Part shown: one piece after another, positions 1 to 9,755 of the stretch
Layout: the number at the start of each line of letters is the position of its first letter
Position numbering within the stretch: the first letter of the stretch is position 1
Assembly: GCA_903906635.1 (NCBI GenBank)
Contig: CAIVLE010000205.1
Location: 1-57,083 of the forward strand
Length of the DNA: 57,083 nt
Source: an uncultured Burkholderiales bacterium
GTDB lineage: Bacteria > Pseudomonadota > Gammaproteobacteria > Burkholderiales > Burkholderiaceae_C
Direction: 5' to 3'
Made by a program: the position numbers and the translations under genes
The notes under the pieces: model-generated
What the model saw: only the letters and a program-made list of their open reading frames with translations
What the model was told of the DNA's origin: nothing
Database searches by the model: none

Positions 1-19
1 ACACAATCCCTCGTTTTTA

Positions 20-38
20 GCACGACCGTGCGGTTTTT
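20..38 (+). terminator. possible terminator of an upstream gene outside the window
   Basis: A short stem, GCACG/CGTGC with almost no loop, is followed by GG and five T residues, just before purN. It could end transcription of a gene lying to the left of the window. The stem is short, so this is a weak call. Confidence 0.3.
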
Positions 39-62
39 GGGCCCCTCGATAATTCGGATCAG

Positions 63-659
63 ATGAAAAATATCGTGATCTTGATTTCTGGCAGCGGCTC
101 CAACATGGCGGCCATCGTGCAAACCGCAAAAGCAGAGCAGTGGGCCAAGCGTCTAGGGGCCCACATCTGCGCTGTCATCAGCAACCGCCCTGACGCTGCG
201 GGCCTGGCATTGGCGCAGTCCCTGGGCATAGCAACCTCAGTAGTGGACCATGCCGCGTTTGCCGCCGAACCACAACCACGTGAAGCCTTCGATGCCGCTT
301 TGATGGCCACCATCGACCGCCACCAACCCCACTTGGTGGTCCTTGCGGGCTTCATGCGTATCTTGACCCCTGGCTTTGTGGCGCATTACAACGGGCGCTT
401 GATCAACATTCACCCCTCTTTGCTGCCCGCTTTCACAGGGCTGCGCACGCATGAACGTGCGCTTGAAGCTGGCTGCAAGTTCGCAGGTGCCACCGTGCAC
501 CGCGTGACACAGGTGCTAGACCATGGCGAGATCTTGGCGCAAGCCGTGGTGCCGGTATTGGCCAGCGACACCGCCGACTCCTTGGCCGAGCGGGTGTTGG
601 CGCAAGAACATGTGATGTATCCGAGGGTAGTGGCTCAACTGCTGCGCCAAACAATCTAA
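63..659 (+). CDS. purN: phosphoribosylglycinamide formyltransferase (GAR transformylase 1)
   Basis: Cytosolic enzyme of de novo purine synthesis that transfers a formyl group from 10-formyltetrahydrofolate to glycinamide ribonucleotide. The 198 residues match the usual PurN length. Visible landmarks are the N-terminal GSGSN phosphate-binding loop (residues 10-14), the catalytic Asn115 and His117 in NIHPSLLPAF, and Asp153 in VLDHGEI, which together form the known Asn-His-Asp catalytic set. The ATG start gives the expected N-terminus MKNIVILISGSG. It stands alone, with a convergent HNH nuclease gene 36 bases downstream. Assignment is firm. Confidence 0.96.
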   Translation: MKNIVILISGSGSNMAAIVQTAKAEQWAKRLGAHICAVISNRPDAAGLALAQSLGIATSVVDHAAFAAEPQPREAFDAALMATIDRHQPHLVVLAGFMRILTPGFVAHYNGRLINIHPSLLPAFTGLRTHERALEAGCKFAGATVHRVTQVLDHGEILAQAVVPVLASDTADSLAERVLAQEHVMYPRVVAQLLRQTI

Positions 660-695
660 GAAGCTAAGACGGCGCTCCAGCGCCAAGACGCCAAC

Positions 696-1253
696 TCAAG
701 CCAAAAGCCGAGAGCTCTTGGGCACATGCGCCATCAAAAACTCCATTTGGTCCGACAAAATGCGGCGGTTGCGCAAGATGAAGTCTTCCCACAGACTGGG
801 CACATAGGGGGTGTAGAGCAAGGGCATGTGGGCTTGCTCGGGCGTGCGGTTGCCCTTGCGGTGGTTGCATGACTTGCAAGAGGTGACCACATTCATCCAG
901 TGGTCCATGCCTTGTTGACCAAAAGGCCGAATGTGTTCGCGCGTCAATTCAGTTTCATGGAAATGGTCGCCACAGTAAGCACAAATGTTGCGATCTCTGG
1001 CAAACAGCTTGGCATTGGTCAGGCTGGGCTTCAAATCAAACGGGTTGATGTTGGGCACGCCGCGCGTGCCAATGATGCTATTGACCGTGATCACCGAGAG
1101 ATCTCCCGTGATGGCGTTGGTTCCGCCATGAAACACTGCCACCTCGGCTCCCGACTCCCAGCGCACATCACCCGCGGCGTAGTGGATGACCGCTTCTTCT
1201 AGCGAGATCCAAGATTGGGGCAGCCCTTGGGCTGAGAGTTTCAAGACCTTCAC
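696..1253 (-). CDS. HNH endonuclease family protein
   Basis: Probable metal-dependent HNH nuclease of 185 residues. The C-terminal half shows paired zinc-binding cysteines CAYC (91-94) and CKSC (126-129) bracketing the core REHIRP (His107), and ends the module with NHRKGN. The first 80 residues carry no motif I recognise. The start is GTG, with a strong GGAGG six bases upstream. It is transcribed divergently from ribF. No methylase, integrase or other mobile-element gene is adjacent, so it does not look like a restriction system or homing element. Related stand-alone HNH proteins are common in Burkholderiales and their physiological role is unknown. The target is not predictable from sequence. 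Confidence 0.85.
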   Translation of the reverse strand: MKVLKLSAQGLPQSWISLEEAVIHYAAGDVRWESGAEVAVFHGGTNAITGDLSVITVNSIIGTRGVPNINPFDLKPSLTNAKLFARDRNICAYCGDHFHETELTREHIRPFGQQGMDHWMNVVTSCKSCNHRKGNRTPEQAHMPLLYTPYVPSLWEDFILRNRRILSDQMEFLMAHVPKSSRLLA

Positions 1254-1367
1254 ACCACACCTCCATCATTCGAGTTGAAAACACCGATTCGGAATGCACA
1301 CGTCTATCAAGGACAATATACAGCGATTGCGTGTCATGTCCTTGTCACGCACCAACCATTCAGCACC

Positions 1368-2345
1368 ATGCAAGTTTTCAGAGGTTTTCACCACCCCGCG
1401 CTCGCTCCAGCCTGCGCCCTGACCATCGGCAACTTTGACGGTGTGCACCGCGGCCACCAAGCCATGCTGGCCTTGCTGCACAACGAAGCCCGCCACCGTG
1501 GCGTGCCCAGCTGTGTGATGACGTTTGAGCCCCATCCCCGAGACTTTTTTGCCAAGCGCTTTCAAAAGCCCGAATTGGCTCCCGCGCGCATTGCCACGCT
1601 GCGCGATAAGCTCAACGAGCTGCGCGCTTGTGGCGTCAACCAATGCGTGGTACTGCCTTTTGACCATGCGTTTGCCTCACAAGAACCACACGCCTTTATT
1701 GAGGACGTGCTGTGCCAGGGCCTGGGCGTGAGATATGTGCTGGTGGGCGATGACTTTTGTTTTGGCGCCAAACGTGCGGGTGACTACGCGATGCTTGACG
1801 CCGCAGGAGCGAAACTGGGCTTTGACGTGGCGCGCATGAACAGCTACGAAGTGCACGGCCTGCGCGTGTCTAGCTCTGCCGTACGGGAGGCCTTGCAGCG
1901 GGGGGATATGCACGCAGCCACGCAGCTTTTGGGGCGCCCCTACGCCATCTCAGGCCACGTGGTGCATGGACGCAAACTCGGACGTGAGCTCGACTGCCCC
2001 ACCTTGAATTTGCGCTTTTCTCATGGGAAACCTGCTGCCAGCGGCATCTTTGTGGTCCGAGTGCATGGCTTGGGCGACACCGCCTTGAGCGGAGTGGCCA
2101 ACTTAGGGGTGAGACCCTCGCTTGACGCCAACGATGTCAACGGCGGGCGCGTGCTGCTAGAGACCCACTGCTTGGACTGGCCTGCCCACTTAGGGGCCGA
2201 GGGGGGCTACGGTAAAATTATCCGTGTGGAACTGCTACATAAATTGCACGACGAGCGCAAATACGATGGTCTGCAAGCCTTGCAGCAAGGCATACGCCAA
2301 GACTGCGAAGACGCACGTGCCTGGGCTGCCAGCGCGCGAATTTGA
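1368..2345 (+). CDS. ribF: bifunctional riboflavin kinase / FAD synthetase
   Basis: Makes FMN from riboflavin and then FAD from FMN plus ATP. The N-terminal adenylyltransferase domain shows the nucleotide-binding motif GNFDGVHRGH (residues 21-30). The C-terminal riboflavin kinase domain begins near GRKLGRELDCPTLNL and includes GVANLGVRPS. An upstream in-frame TTG at 1275 would add 31 residues, but family members start with a short sequence like MQVFRGFHHP, so the ATG at 1368 is preferred. No FMN riboswitch is visible ahead of it. It is followed by ileS and lspA in the same direction, an arrangement conserved in many proteobacteria. Confidence 0.94.
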   Translation: MQVFRGFHHPALAPACALTIGNFDGVHRGHQAMLALLHNEARHRGVPSCVMTFEPHPRDFFAKRFQKPELAPARIATLRDKLNELRACGVNQCVVLPFDHAFASQEPHAFIEDVLCQGLGVRYVLVGDDFCFGAKRAGDYAMLDAAGAKLGFDVARMNSYEVHGLRVSSSAVREALQRGDMHAATQLLGRPYAISGHVVHGRKLGRELDCPTLNLRFSHGKPAASGIFVVRVHGLGDTALSGVANLGVRPSLDANDVNGGRVLLETHCLDWPAHLGAEGGYGKIIRVELLHKLHDERKYDGLQALQQGIRQDCEDARAWAASARI

Positions 2346-2447
2346 CGGGGCACGCCCGACGCACCTTGCCCCGCGTCTGTCCTTTACGCCTTTAGCCCGC
2401 GCCCCTAGCCGAGCCCTCGCCCAACCTGCCTTGCCCTTGAAACAGAC

Positions 2448-5300
2448 ATGACCGACAAAACCGCCTCCCCCGACACCCGCATCAACATGATGGACACGCC
2501 GTTTCCCATGCGGGGCGATTTGCCCAAGCGCGAACCGGCTTGGGTCAAACAGTGGAACGAACAAGGTTTGTACAAAAAGCTACGTGTGGCGCGCCGTGGT
2601 GCGCCCTTGTTTGTGTTGCACGACGGCCCGCCCTACGCCAACGGCAAACTGCACATTGGTCACGCGCTCAACAAAGTGCTCAAAGACATGATCGTCAAGT
2701 CCAAGCAACTCGCTGGATTTGATGCGCAGTACATCCCAGGCTGGGACTGCCATGGCCTGCCGATTGAAAACGCGATTGAAAAACTGCACGGTCGCAAGCT
2801 CAGCCGCGACGACATGCAAGCCAAAAGCCGCGCCTTTGCCGGCGAACAAATTGACCAGCAGCGCGAAGACTTCAAACGCCTGGGCGTGCTGGGCGACTGG
2901 GAGCGCCCCTACCGCACCATGGATCCGGCCAACGAAGCGGGTCAGCTGCGCGCTTTCAAACGCGTGATCGAACGGGGCTTTGTCTACCGAGGCTTGAAGC
3001 CCGTGTACTGGTGCTTTGACTGCGGCTCGTCCTTGGCCGAGTTTGAAATTGAATACGCCGACAAGAAAAGTGAAACCCTCGACGTGGCCTTCCAATGCGC
3101 CCAGCCCGAGAAACTGGCAACAGCCTTTGGCTTGCCCAAGCTCGACAAAGACGCGTTTGCCGTGATCTGGACCACCACCGCATGGACCATTCCTGCCAAC
3201 CAGGCCTTGAACCTCAACCCTGAATTGACCTATGCCTTGGTCGACACCGAGCGCGGCTTGTTGATGTGCGCCGAGTCGCTGGTCCAAAAATGCCTGGAGC
3301 GCTGGCAGCTCAGTGGCAGCGTGGTCGCCACCACATTAGGCAAAACGCTGGACCTCATCACGTTTCACCACCCGCTGTCGCAGGTGCACGACGGCTACCA
3401 ACGCACGGCCCCGGTGTACCTGGCCGACTACGCCACCGCCGAAGACGGTACCGGCATCGTCCACAGCGCCCCGGCTTACGGCGTGGATGACTTCAACTCC
3501 TGCATCGCGCACGGCATGAAGTACACCGATATCTTGAACCCGGTGCAAGGCAATGGCACGTATGCCGCTGACTTTCCCTTGTTCGGTGGCCTGCACATCT
3601 GGAAAGCAGTGCCCGTCATTTTGGAAACCTTGCAAAACGCCGGACGTTTGCTGGCCACGCACACCATCACCCACAGCTACCCGCATTGCTGGCGCCACAA
3701 AACGCCGGTCATTTACCGTGCGGCGGCCCAGTGGTTCGTACGCATGGACGAGGGTCCGGGTGTCTTCACATCCGACAAGGCCCCCAAGACGCTTCGCCAA
3801 CTCGCACTGGATGCGATCGAGCACACCCACTTCTACCCCGAAAACGGCAAAGCGCGTTTGCGGGACATGATTGCCAACCGGCCCGACTGGTGCATCTCGC
3901 GCCAACGCAGCTGGGGTGTGCCGGTGCCCTTCTTCTTGCACAAAGACAGTGGTGAGTTGCACCCCCGCACCATGGCGATCTTGGACCAAGCCGCCGACAT
4001 CGTGGAACAAGGCGGCATCGAAGCCTGGAGCCGCGTGACGGTGGAAGAGATTTTGAACCAAGCCGGTGACAACCCGGCCCACTACACCAAGAGCACCGAC
4101 ATCTTGGAGGTGTGGTTCGACTCGGGCTCAACCTTCCAGCACGTGCTGCGCGGCAGCCACAAAGACGCCTACGACCGTGCGCCTTTTCACGCCCAAGGCC
4201 CGGAAGCCGACCTGTACTTAGAAGGTCACGACCAACACCGGGGCTGGTTCCACAGCTCGCTGCTGTTGGGCTGTGCGCTGTATGACCGCGCACCCTACAA
4301 AGGCTTGTTGACCCACGGCTTTGCCACCGATGGCCAAGGCCGCAAAATGAGCAAAAGCCTGGGCAACACCGTCGCGCCGCAAGAAGTCACAGACAAGATG
4401 GGCGCAGAGATTGTGCGGTTGTGGGTGGCCTCTACCGATTACTCGGGCGACCTCAACATCGACGACAAAATCTTAGCCCGCGTGGTCGACGCCTACCGGC
4501 GCATCCGCAACACCTTGCGGTTTTTATTGGCCAACGTGAGCGACTTTGACCCAGCCACAGACACCGTGGCCTTTGACGATTTGCTGGAGATTGACCAATA
4601 CGCGCTGTCGCGCGCTGCACAGTTGCAAGCTGACATCCGAGCGCACTTTGATGCGTACGAGTTCCACCCCGTGGTGTCCAAATTGCAGGTCTACTGCTCG
4701 GAAGATTTGGGCGCGTTTTATTTGGACGTACTCAAAGACCGCCTGTACACCTCAGCTCCTAAGTCTCTTGCACGGCGCAGTGCACAAACCGCCTTGCACC
4801 AGATCACGCACGCCATGCTGCGCTGGATGGCGCCGTTTCTGAGCTTTACCGCCGAAGAGGCGTGGAGCCTATTTGGTCACTCCGAGTCCATCTTCTTGGA
4901 AAGCTTTGTCGATTTAGGCCAAGCCGACACCACTTTGCTGGCCAAGTGGGCACGCATAGGCGAGATTCGCAACGCGGTCAACAAAGACATCGAGACCGTT
5001 CGTGCCGAGGGCAAATTGGGCTCGTCGCTGCAAGCCAACATCACCTTGCAAGCCAACGCCGAGGATTACGCCCTTTTGAGCAGTCTGGGCGAGGACTTGA
5101 AGTTTGTCTTCATCACCTCGGCCATGGCCCTCACGCAAGGTGAGGCCTTGGCCACCCAAGTGCGTGTGAGCCCCGATGCCAAATGCGAGCGCTGCTGGCA
5201 CTACCGCGACGATGTCGGCCTGGACGCCGCCCACCCCACTTTGTGTGGTCGATGCACCAGCAACCTGTATGGCGCGGGCGAAGTGCGCCATTTCGCCTAA
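2448..5300 (+). CDS. ileS: isoleucyl-tRNA synthetase
   Basis: Class I aminoacyl-tRNA synthetase that charges tRNA-Ile and edits misactivated valine. The 950 residues are typical. The signature HIGH is at residues 69-72, the KMSKS loop near residue 633, and the CP1 editing domain lies between them, with the editing-site-like segment [15 protein letters not shown]. The C-terminus carries the zinc-binding CERC...CGRC pair expected of bacterial IleRS. It lies between ribF and lspA and ends 21 bases before lspA, so the two are probably cotranscribed. No T-box leader is present, as expected for a proteobacterium. Confidence 0.98.
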   Translation: MTDKTASPDTRINMMDTPFPMRGDLPKREPAWVKQWNEQGLYKKLRVARRGAPLFVLHDGPPYANGKLHIGHALNKVLKDMIVKSKQLAGFDAQYIPGWDCHGLPIENAIEKLHGRKLSRDDMQAKSRAFAGEQIDQQREDFKRLGVLGDWERPYRTMDPANEAGQLRAFKRVIERGFVYRGLKPVYWCFDCGSSLAEFEIEYADKKSETLDVAFQCAQPEKLATAFGLPKLDKDAFAVIWTTTAWTIPANQALNLNPELTYALVDTERGLLMCAESLVQKCLERWQLSGSVVATTLGKTLDLITFHHPLSQVHDGYQRTAPVYLADYATAEDGTGIVHSAPAYGVDDFNSCIAHGMKYTDILNPVQGNGTYAADFPLFGGLHIWKAVPVILETLQNAGRLLATHTITHSYPHCWRHKTPVIYRAAAQWFVRMDEGPGVFTSDKAPKTLRQLALDAIEHTHFYPENGKARLRDMIANRPDWCISRQRSWGVPVPFFLHKDSGELHPRTMAILDQAADIVEQGGIEAWSRVTVEEILNQAGDNPAHYTKSTDILEVWFDSGSTFQHVLRGSHKDAYDRAPFHAQGPEADLYLEGHDQHRGWFHSSLLLGCALYDRAPYKGLLTHGFATDGQGRKMSKSLGNTVAPQEVTDKMGAEIVRLWVASTDYSGDLNIDDKILARVVDAYRRIRNTLRFLLANVSDFDPATDTVAFDDLLEIDQYALSRAAQLQADIRAHFDAYEFHPVVSKLQVYCSEDLGAFYLDVLKDRLYTSAPKSLARRSAQTALHQITHAMLRWMAPFLSFTAEEAWSLFGHSESIFLESFVDLGQADTTLLAKWARIGEIRNAVNKDIETVRAEGKLGSSLQANITLQANAEDYALLSSLGEDLKFVFITSAMALTQGEALATQVRVSPDAKCERCWHYRDDVGLDAAHPTLCGRCTSNLYGAGEVRHFA

Positions 5301-5321
5301 CGCCCCAACCTAAAAAAACAC

Positions 5322-5822
5322 ATGGCACGTCACACACTCATGCGCAGCAGCACCTCCCATTGGGTGTGGTTGTGCATCGCCGCTCTGCTGGTGCTGGCAG
5401 ACCAGTTCACCAAAGTGTTGATCGTGGGCCGCTACGCCTTGGGCGAGGGATTTGCCGTGACCGATTTTTTCAACATCGTGCGGGTTCACAACGAAGGCGC
5501 TGCGTTTTCATTTTTGGCCAGTGCAGGCGGATGGCAGCGTTGGTTCTTCACGGCCTTGGGCGTGGCGGCGGCGGGGGTGATGGTGTGGCTGCTCAAAAAG
5601 CACCCCGGTCAAACACTGTTTGGCTTGGCACTGTCGTGCATCTTGGGCGGAGCCATTGGCAATGTGATCGACCGCGTGCTCTACGGCTACGTGGTCGACT
5701 TTCTGGACTTTCACCACACAGGCGTGCACTTTCCGGCCTTCAACTTGGCCGATAGCGCCATCACTTTTGGCGCAGCTTGTTTGGTACTCGACGAGGTGTT
5801 GCGCGTGCGGCGTGCGCGCTGA
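5322..5822 (+). CDS. lspA: lipoprotein signal peptidase (signal peptidase II)
   Basis: Inner-membrane aspartic protease that removes the signal peptide from diacylglyceryl-modified prolipoproteins. The 166-residue protein has four predicted membrane helices. The conserved blocks are visible: NEGAAFSF, then GNVIDR with the first catalytic Asp, then FNLADSAIT with the second. An in-frame ATG at 5340 would shorten the N-terminus by six residues. The first ATG follows a weak upstream purine tract, so the exact start is uncertain by those residues. It is the last gene of the ribF-ileS-lspA run and is closed by a strong terminator. Confidence 0.96.
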   Translation: MARHTLMRSSTSHWVWLCIAALLVLADQFTKVLIVGRYALGEGFAVTDFFNIVRVHNEGAAFSFLASAGGWQRWFFTALGVAAAGVMVWLLKKHPGQTLFGLALSCILGGAIGNVIDRVLYGYVVDFLDFHHTGVHFPAFNLADSAITFGAACLVLDEVLRVRRAR

Positions 5823-5846
5823 CGCACATCACCCCGCCCCATACGT

Positions 5847-5880
5847 CAAAAAGCCCTGCTGTCTCCAGCAGGGCTTTTTG
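5847..5880. terminator. strong bidirectional intrinsic terminator
   Basis: Perfect 14-base arms CAAAAAGCCCTGCT and AGCAGGGCTTTTTG are separated by a six-base loop. The A-run on one side and T-run on the other allow it to work on both strands. It sits between the convergent genes lspA and the quinone reductase gene. Confidence 0.93.
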
Positions 5881-5906
5881 CTTATGGCCTGAGCCAGGGA
5901 ATCCAA

Positions 5907-6890
5907 TCACAAAGTGATGATGGTGCAACCGGTGGTCTTGCGCGCTTCCAGGTCGCGGTGCGCTTGTGCGATATCAGCCAGTTTGTAGGTTTGATCGATA
6001 TGGATCTTGACCTTGCCGCTGGTGACAGCCTCAAACAAATCGTCGGCCATTTCTTGCGTGCTCTCCCGGGTCACGATGTGGCTGAACAAAGTTTGGCGGG
6101 TCACGTAGATCGAGCCCTTGCCACCCAAGATGCCAGGCGCAAAAGGCGGCACGGGGCCTGATGCATTGCCGAAACTGGCCATCAGGCCAAACGGCGCGAT
6201 GCAGTCGAGTGATTTCTCCCAGGTGTCCTTACCCACCGAGTCGTAGACCACTTTGACACCTTTGCCACCGGTGATTTCTTTCACGCGGGTCAAGAAGTCT
6301 TCACTGGAATAGTTGATCACAAAGGCGGCGCCGTTGTCTTTGGCGAGTTGGCATTTGGCGTCGCTGCCTGCCGTGCCAATCAGCTGGTAGCCCAGGGCAC
6401 GTGCCCATTGGCAAGCGATCAAGCCCACACCGCCCGCAGCAGCATGGAACAAGACGAAGTCACCGGCTTTCAAGCCACCTTGAGGCAAGGTGCGCTTGAG
6501 CAAGTACTGGGCCGTCAAGCCCTTGAGCATCATGGCCGCACCGGTCTCAAACGAAATCGCGTCGGGCAATTTACACACGCATTTGGCAGGCATGACACGC
6601 TCTTCGCAGTAGCTGCCCGAGGGATGGCTGGCATAAGCTGCGCGGTCACCCACCTTCAAATGGGTCACGCCCTCGCCCACGGCTTGCACAATGCCCGAAG
6701 CCTCCATGCCCAGACGCACAGGCATCGGAGCGGGGTACAGGCCAATGCGCTGATACACGTCGATGAAGTTCAAGCCAATGGCCTTGTGGCGGATTCGAAT
6801 TTCGCCCGGGCCGGGTTCGCCCACGGTCACATCGACCAATTTCATTTCTTCGGGACCGCCGTTTTTTTCAATGATGACTGCTTGGGTCAT
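5907..6890 (-). CDS. zinc-independent quinone oxidoreductase (QOR family, MDR superfamily)
   Basis: Predicted NADPH-dependent quinone reductase of 327 residues, soluble and probably dimeric. It shows the MDR fold: an N-terminal GroES-like domain with GLNFIDVYQRIG and GMEASG, and a Rossmann domain with AAAGGVGLIACQWA for NADPH binding. The zinc-ligand cysteines of alcohol dehydrogenases are absent, which fits the QOR (quinone reductase/crotonyl reductase) branch. It is a single-gene unit: a terminator lies beyond its 3' end and the neighbouring DMT gene is divergent. The physiological substrate may be a quinone or an enal and cannot be decided here. Confidence 0.88.
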   Translation of the reverse strand: MTQAVIIEKNGGPEEMKLVDVTVGEPGPGEIRIRHKAIGLNFIDVYQRIGLYPAPMPVRLGMEASGIVQAVGEGVTHLKVGDRAAYASHPSGSYCEERVMPAKCVCKLPDAISFETGAAMMLKGLTAQYLLKRTLPQGGLKAGDFVLFHAAAGGVGLIACQWARALGYQLIGTAGSDAKCQLAKDNGAAFVINYSSEDFLTRVKEITGGKGVKVVYDSVGKDTWEKSLDCIAPFGLMASFGNASGPVPPFAPGILGGKGSIYVTRQTLFSHIVTRESTQEMADDLFEAVTSGKVKIHIDQTYKLADIAQAHRDLEARKTTGCTIITL

Positions 6891-7002
6891 GGAAAGTTCT
6901 CCTGAGGGGGGACAAATAATTTGGCAAACTGAAGCATCCTGCCATGAAACGGCTCAACGCCAGTGTCACCTCGGTTATTCAGGCTGAGTTAGAGTGCCTG
7001 CC

Positions 7003-7911
7003 ATGCCTTTGACTGCCCATACCCTCACGCCGCGCGCTGCGGCACTGCTTTTGGTCCCCCCCCTGATGTGGGCCAGCAACGCCATTGTGGGTCGCATGAT
7101 TCACGAGATGATTCCCCCCATGACGCTCAATTTGGTGCGCTGGATCTTGGCGGGTTTGCTGCTGCTGCCATTCACCTATTCAATATTGCGCCCTCGCAGC
7201 CCCTTGTGGTCGCACTGGAAGCGCTATGCCTTGCTGTCCTTGTTGGGGGTGGGTTTTTACAACAGTTTGCAGTATTTAGCGCTGCAAACCTCCACCCCCA
7301 TCAACGTGACCCTGGTGGCGTCCAGCAACCCCGTGTTCATGCTGGGGGTTGGCGCCATCTTCTTCAAACAAAGCATCCGCAAGCGGCAAATGTTGGGCGC
7401 CATGCTCTCGATCTGCGGGGTCTTGCTGGTGCTCTCACGGGGCGACTTGCAAGCGTTGCTGCAGGTGCAATGGGTGGTGGGCGATGTGTTTGTGCTGATG
7501 GCCACCGCCTCGTGGGCCGGCTACAGCTGGTTGTTGTCTCAAACCACCGAACCGAGTGAAGTGCGCCACGACTGGGCCAATTTTTTGATGGCCCAAATCG
7601 CCTTGGGACTGGTGTGGTCGGGCCTGTTCACGGCCAGTGAATGGGCCCTCACAGACCCCCACATCACTTGGGGCTGGCCACTGGCCGCTGCGTTGGTGTT
7701 TGTGGCCGTTGGGCCCGCCATCTTGGCCTACCGCTGTTGGGGGCTGGGGGTGCAACAAGCCGGCCCCAACATTGCGGGCTTTTTTGCCAACCTCACGCCC
7801 TTGTTTGCCGCCTTGCTGTCTGTGCTGGCGCTGGGTGAGCTGCCCGCGTGGTACCACATGGCCGCCTTTGGCTTGATCGTGGCGGGCATTTGGGTGTCCT
7901 CACGCCGATAA
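7003..7911 (+). CDS. DMT-superfamily transporter (EamA domain)
   Basis: Inner-membrane protein of about 302 residues with ten predicted helices arranged as two EamA repeats, the drug/metabolite transporter fold. Typical features are PPLMWASNAIVGR at the first helix and NLTPLFAALLSVLALGE near the start of the last pair. A GTG at 6994 three codons upstream is possible, but the ATG at 7003 is preferred. Substrates of this family range from amino acids to nucleotides, and nothing here identifies one. It is one of four EamA proteins in the window, all encoded separately. Confidence 0.88.
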   Translation: MPLTAHTLTPRAAALLLVPPLMWASNAIVGRMIHEMIPPMTLNLVRWILAGLLLLPFTYSILRPRSPLWSHWKRYALLSLLGVGFYNSLQYLALQTSTPINVTLVASSNPVFMLGVGAIFFKQSIRKRQMLGAMLSICGVLLVLSRGDLQALLQVQWVVGDVFVLMATASWAGYSWLLSQTTEPSEVRHDWANFLMAQIALGLVWSGLFTASEWALTDPHITWGWPLAAALVFVAVGPAILAYRCWGLGVQQAGPNIAGFFANLTPLFAALLSVLALGELPAWYHMAAFGLIVAGIWVSSRR

Positions 7912-7915
7912 AAAA

Positions 7916-7942
7916 AGCGCGTCTTGTCAGCCAAGACGCGCT
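7916..7942 (-). terminator. intrinsic terminator of the SDR operon
   Basis: Eleven-base perfect arms AGCGCGTCTTG and CAAGACGCGCT with a five-base loop. On the minus strand the stem is followed by a run of T residues (the A-run at 7911-7916), so it terminates the SDR/DMT transcript. It also abuts the stop codon of the convergent DMT gene. Confidence 0.88.
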
Positions 7943-7965
7943 GTGTCAACGGCACATCGTTGTGA

Positions 7966-8760
7966 TCAGAAGGTGCCCGAGTAGGCCCCGCCATCGGTCA
8001 AGATGTTTTGGCCCGTGATGTAGCTCGCCTGCGCCGAGCATAAAAACGCACAGGTGTCGCCAAACTCAGAGGGGTGTCCAAAGCGTCCACTGGGAATGGT
8101 TTTTTTGCGGGCATCGGCCACTTCCTCGATCGACTTGCCGGTTTTCTCAGCCGCCCCCTTCAAGGTGGTGCGGATGCGGTCGGTGTCGTAGGCTCCAGGC
8201 AACAAGTTGTTGAGAGTGACGTTGCGCGAGGCCAATTTGGATTGACGTGCCACGCCGGCCACAAATCCGGTCAGACCCGAACGTGCGCCATTGGACAAGC
8301 CCAGTACGTCAATGGGCGCCTTGACCGCACCCGAGGTGATGTTGACAATGCGGCCAAAGCCACGCTCAGCCATGCCGTCCACGGTGGCTTTGATCAGCTC
8401 AATCGGGGTCAACATGTTGGCATCCAAGGCTTTGAGCCAATCGTCACGTTCCCAGTTGCGAAAGTCCCCTGGGGGTGGGCCGCCCGCGTTGGTCACCACA
8501 ATGTCAAAGTTTTTGCCCGGGCCGCCAGGCACCGACCAAATGGCTTCGCGCCCTTGCGCAGTGGTGATATCCACCGCCACGGTCAAGATGGTGGTGCCCC
8601 ATTTGCGCAACTCAAGTGCCGCGGCTTGCAGCGCCTCGCCGCCGCGCGCCACGATCACCACGTTGACGCCTTCACGCGCGAGTGATTGGGCGCAGCCCAG
8701 CCCCAAGCCCTTGCTCGCGCCACCCACCAAAGCCCACTTCCCTTTGAGACCTAAATCCAT
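7966..8760 (-). CDS. SDR-family protein lacking the classical Tyr-x3-Lys catalytic pair
   Basis: Short-chain dehydrogenase/reductase fold of 264 residues. The cofactor motif GASKGLGLG and the NAGG stabilising motif are intact, and the C-terminal DGGAYSG end is typical. After the catalytic-region Ser in NITSG, the positions normally holding Tyr and Lys (plus 13 and plus 17) read Ser and Arg in GLSNGARSG. It therefore belongs to an atypical SDR subgroup and may be non-catalytic or use another mechanism. The ATG at 8760 shares its A with the upstream DMT stop codon (TGATG), which implies translational coupling. A GTG one codon earlier is also possible. Confidence 0.83.
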   Translation of the reverse strand: MDLGLKGKWALVGGASKGLGLGCAQSLAREGVNVVIVARGGEALQAAALELRKWGTTILTVAVDITTAQGREAIWSVPGGPGKNFDIVVTNAGGPPPGDFRNWERDDWLKALDANMLTPIELIKATVDGMAERGFGRIVNITSGAVKAPIDVLGLSNGARSGLTGFVAGVARQSKLASRNVTLNNLLPGAYDTDRIRTTLKGAAEKTGKSIEEVADARKKTIPSGRFGHPSEFGDTCAFLCSAQASYITGQNILTDGGAYSGTF

Positions 8761-9668
8761 CACTTTGCTCCATATTTAGAAACGATAAACACACCACTCA
8801 ACACCAACAAGGTACCGAGACCAATCCACAGGTTGAGTGGTTCATCCAACACCATCACGCCCAAGGCAACGGTAGCCATGGGGCCAATCATGCCAGTTTG
8901 TGCCGTGAGTGCGGGGCCAATGCGCTCAATGGCCATCATCACCATCAACACCGGGGCCACCGTGCACACACAGGCGTTCAAAGCGGCCAACCACATCACG
9001 TCCAGCGGCACATCGGCGGCAGACCACGGACGCAACACCACAAACTGCAAGAGGCAACACACACACGCCACGCTGGTGGCCCAACCCACCAAACGCATGG
9101 CGCCAATGCGCTGCACCCACTGACCGCTGTAAATCAAATACATGGCATAAGTGAGCGCGCTGGCAAACACCAACAAAGCGCCCAACAAGACGTCCGGGCC
9201 AGCAAAGGACACCTCGTGCACAAACACCAGCAGCACACCGCTGTAGCTCACCGCCATGGCCAGCATGCGTATGGGTTGAATGGGTTTTTTGTAGAGCACC
9301 CAACTGATCAACATCACCAAGGTGGGGTTGAGGTACAAGATCAAACGCTCCAAGCTGGCCGTGACGTATTGCAGCCCCAGAAAGTCCAAGTAACTCGACA
9401 GGTAGTAGCCCACAAATCCCAAAGCCGCAATGCGCCCTGCATCTGTGCGTGTCAGTGGGTTGGCCTTTGCATGCGCTTGGCGCTCTGACCACCACCCCAG
9501 CAACAAGAAAAAAGGCAATGCAAACAGCATGCGGTACATGATCAGCGTGGCTGCATCCACCCCATAGCGGTAAGACAGTTTGACGATGATGGCTTTGCCG
9601 CTGAACGCGATGGCACCGGCAGATGCCAGCAAGAGCCCCGGCAAGCTCGGTTTGAGGGAATGTGGCAT
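8760..9668 (-). CDS. DMT-superfamily transporter (EamA domain), coupled to SDR gene
   Basis: Ten-helix inner-membrane transporter of about 302 residues with two EamA repeats, seen in GAIAFSGKAIIVKLSYRYG (first helix) and in the C-terminal repeat around TGMIGPMATVALGVMVLDEPL. The open frame extends upstream to 9920, but that extension is soluble and overlaps the divergent antiporter gene. The ATG at 9668, giving MPHSLKPSLPGLLLASAG, is therefore chosen. Its stop overlaps the start of the SDR gene by one base, so the two are probably made together and may handle the same metabolite. The substrate is unknown. Confidence 0.86.
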   Translation of the reverse strand: MPHSLKPSLPGLLLASAGAIAFSGKAIIVKLSYRYGVDAATLIMYRMLFALPFFLLLGWWSERQAHAKANPLTRTDAGRIAALGFVGYYLSSYLDFLGLQYVTASLERLILYLNPTLVMLISWVLYKKPIQPIRMLAMAVSYSGVLLVFVHEVSFAGPDVLLGALLVFASALTYAMYLIYSGQWVQRIGAMRLVGWATSVACVCCLLQFVVLRPWSAADVPLDVMWLAALNACVCTVAPVLMVMMAIERIGPALTAQTGMIGPMATVALGVMVLDEPLNLWIGLGTLLVLSGVFIVSKYGAK

Positions 9669-9755
9669 GGCTCTGATTTTAATTTGTGGAACTGGGTTTG
9701 GGCTGTCACCTGCGAACTCAGCGTGGTTACTATGCTTGGTTGCTACCATTGACCG

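Noticed and set aside
1254-1367. Possible FMN riboswitch ahead of ribF
   Set aside because: The gap is about 115 bases and holds none of the conserved RFN element blocks.
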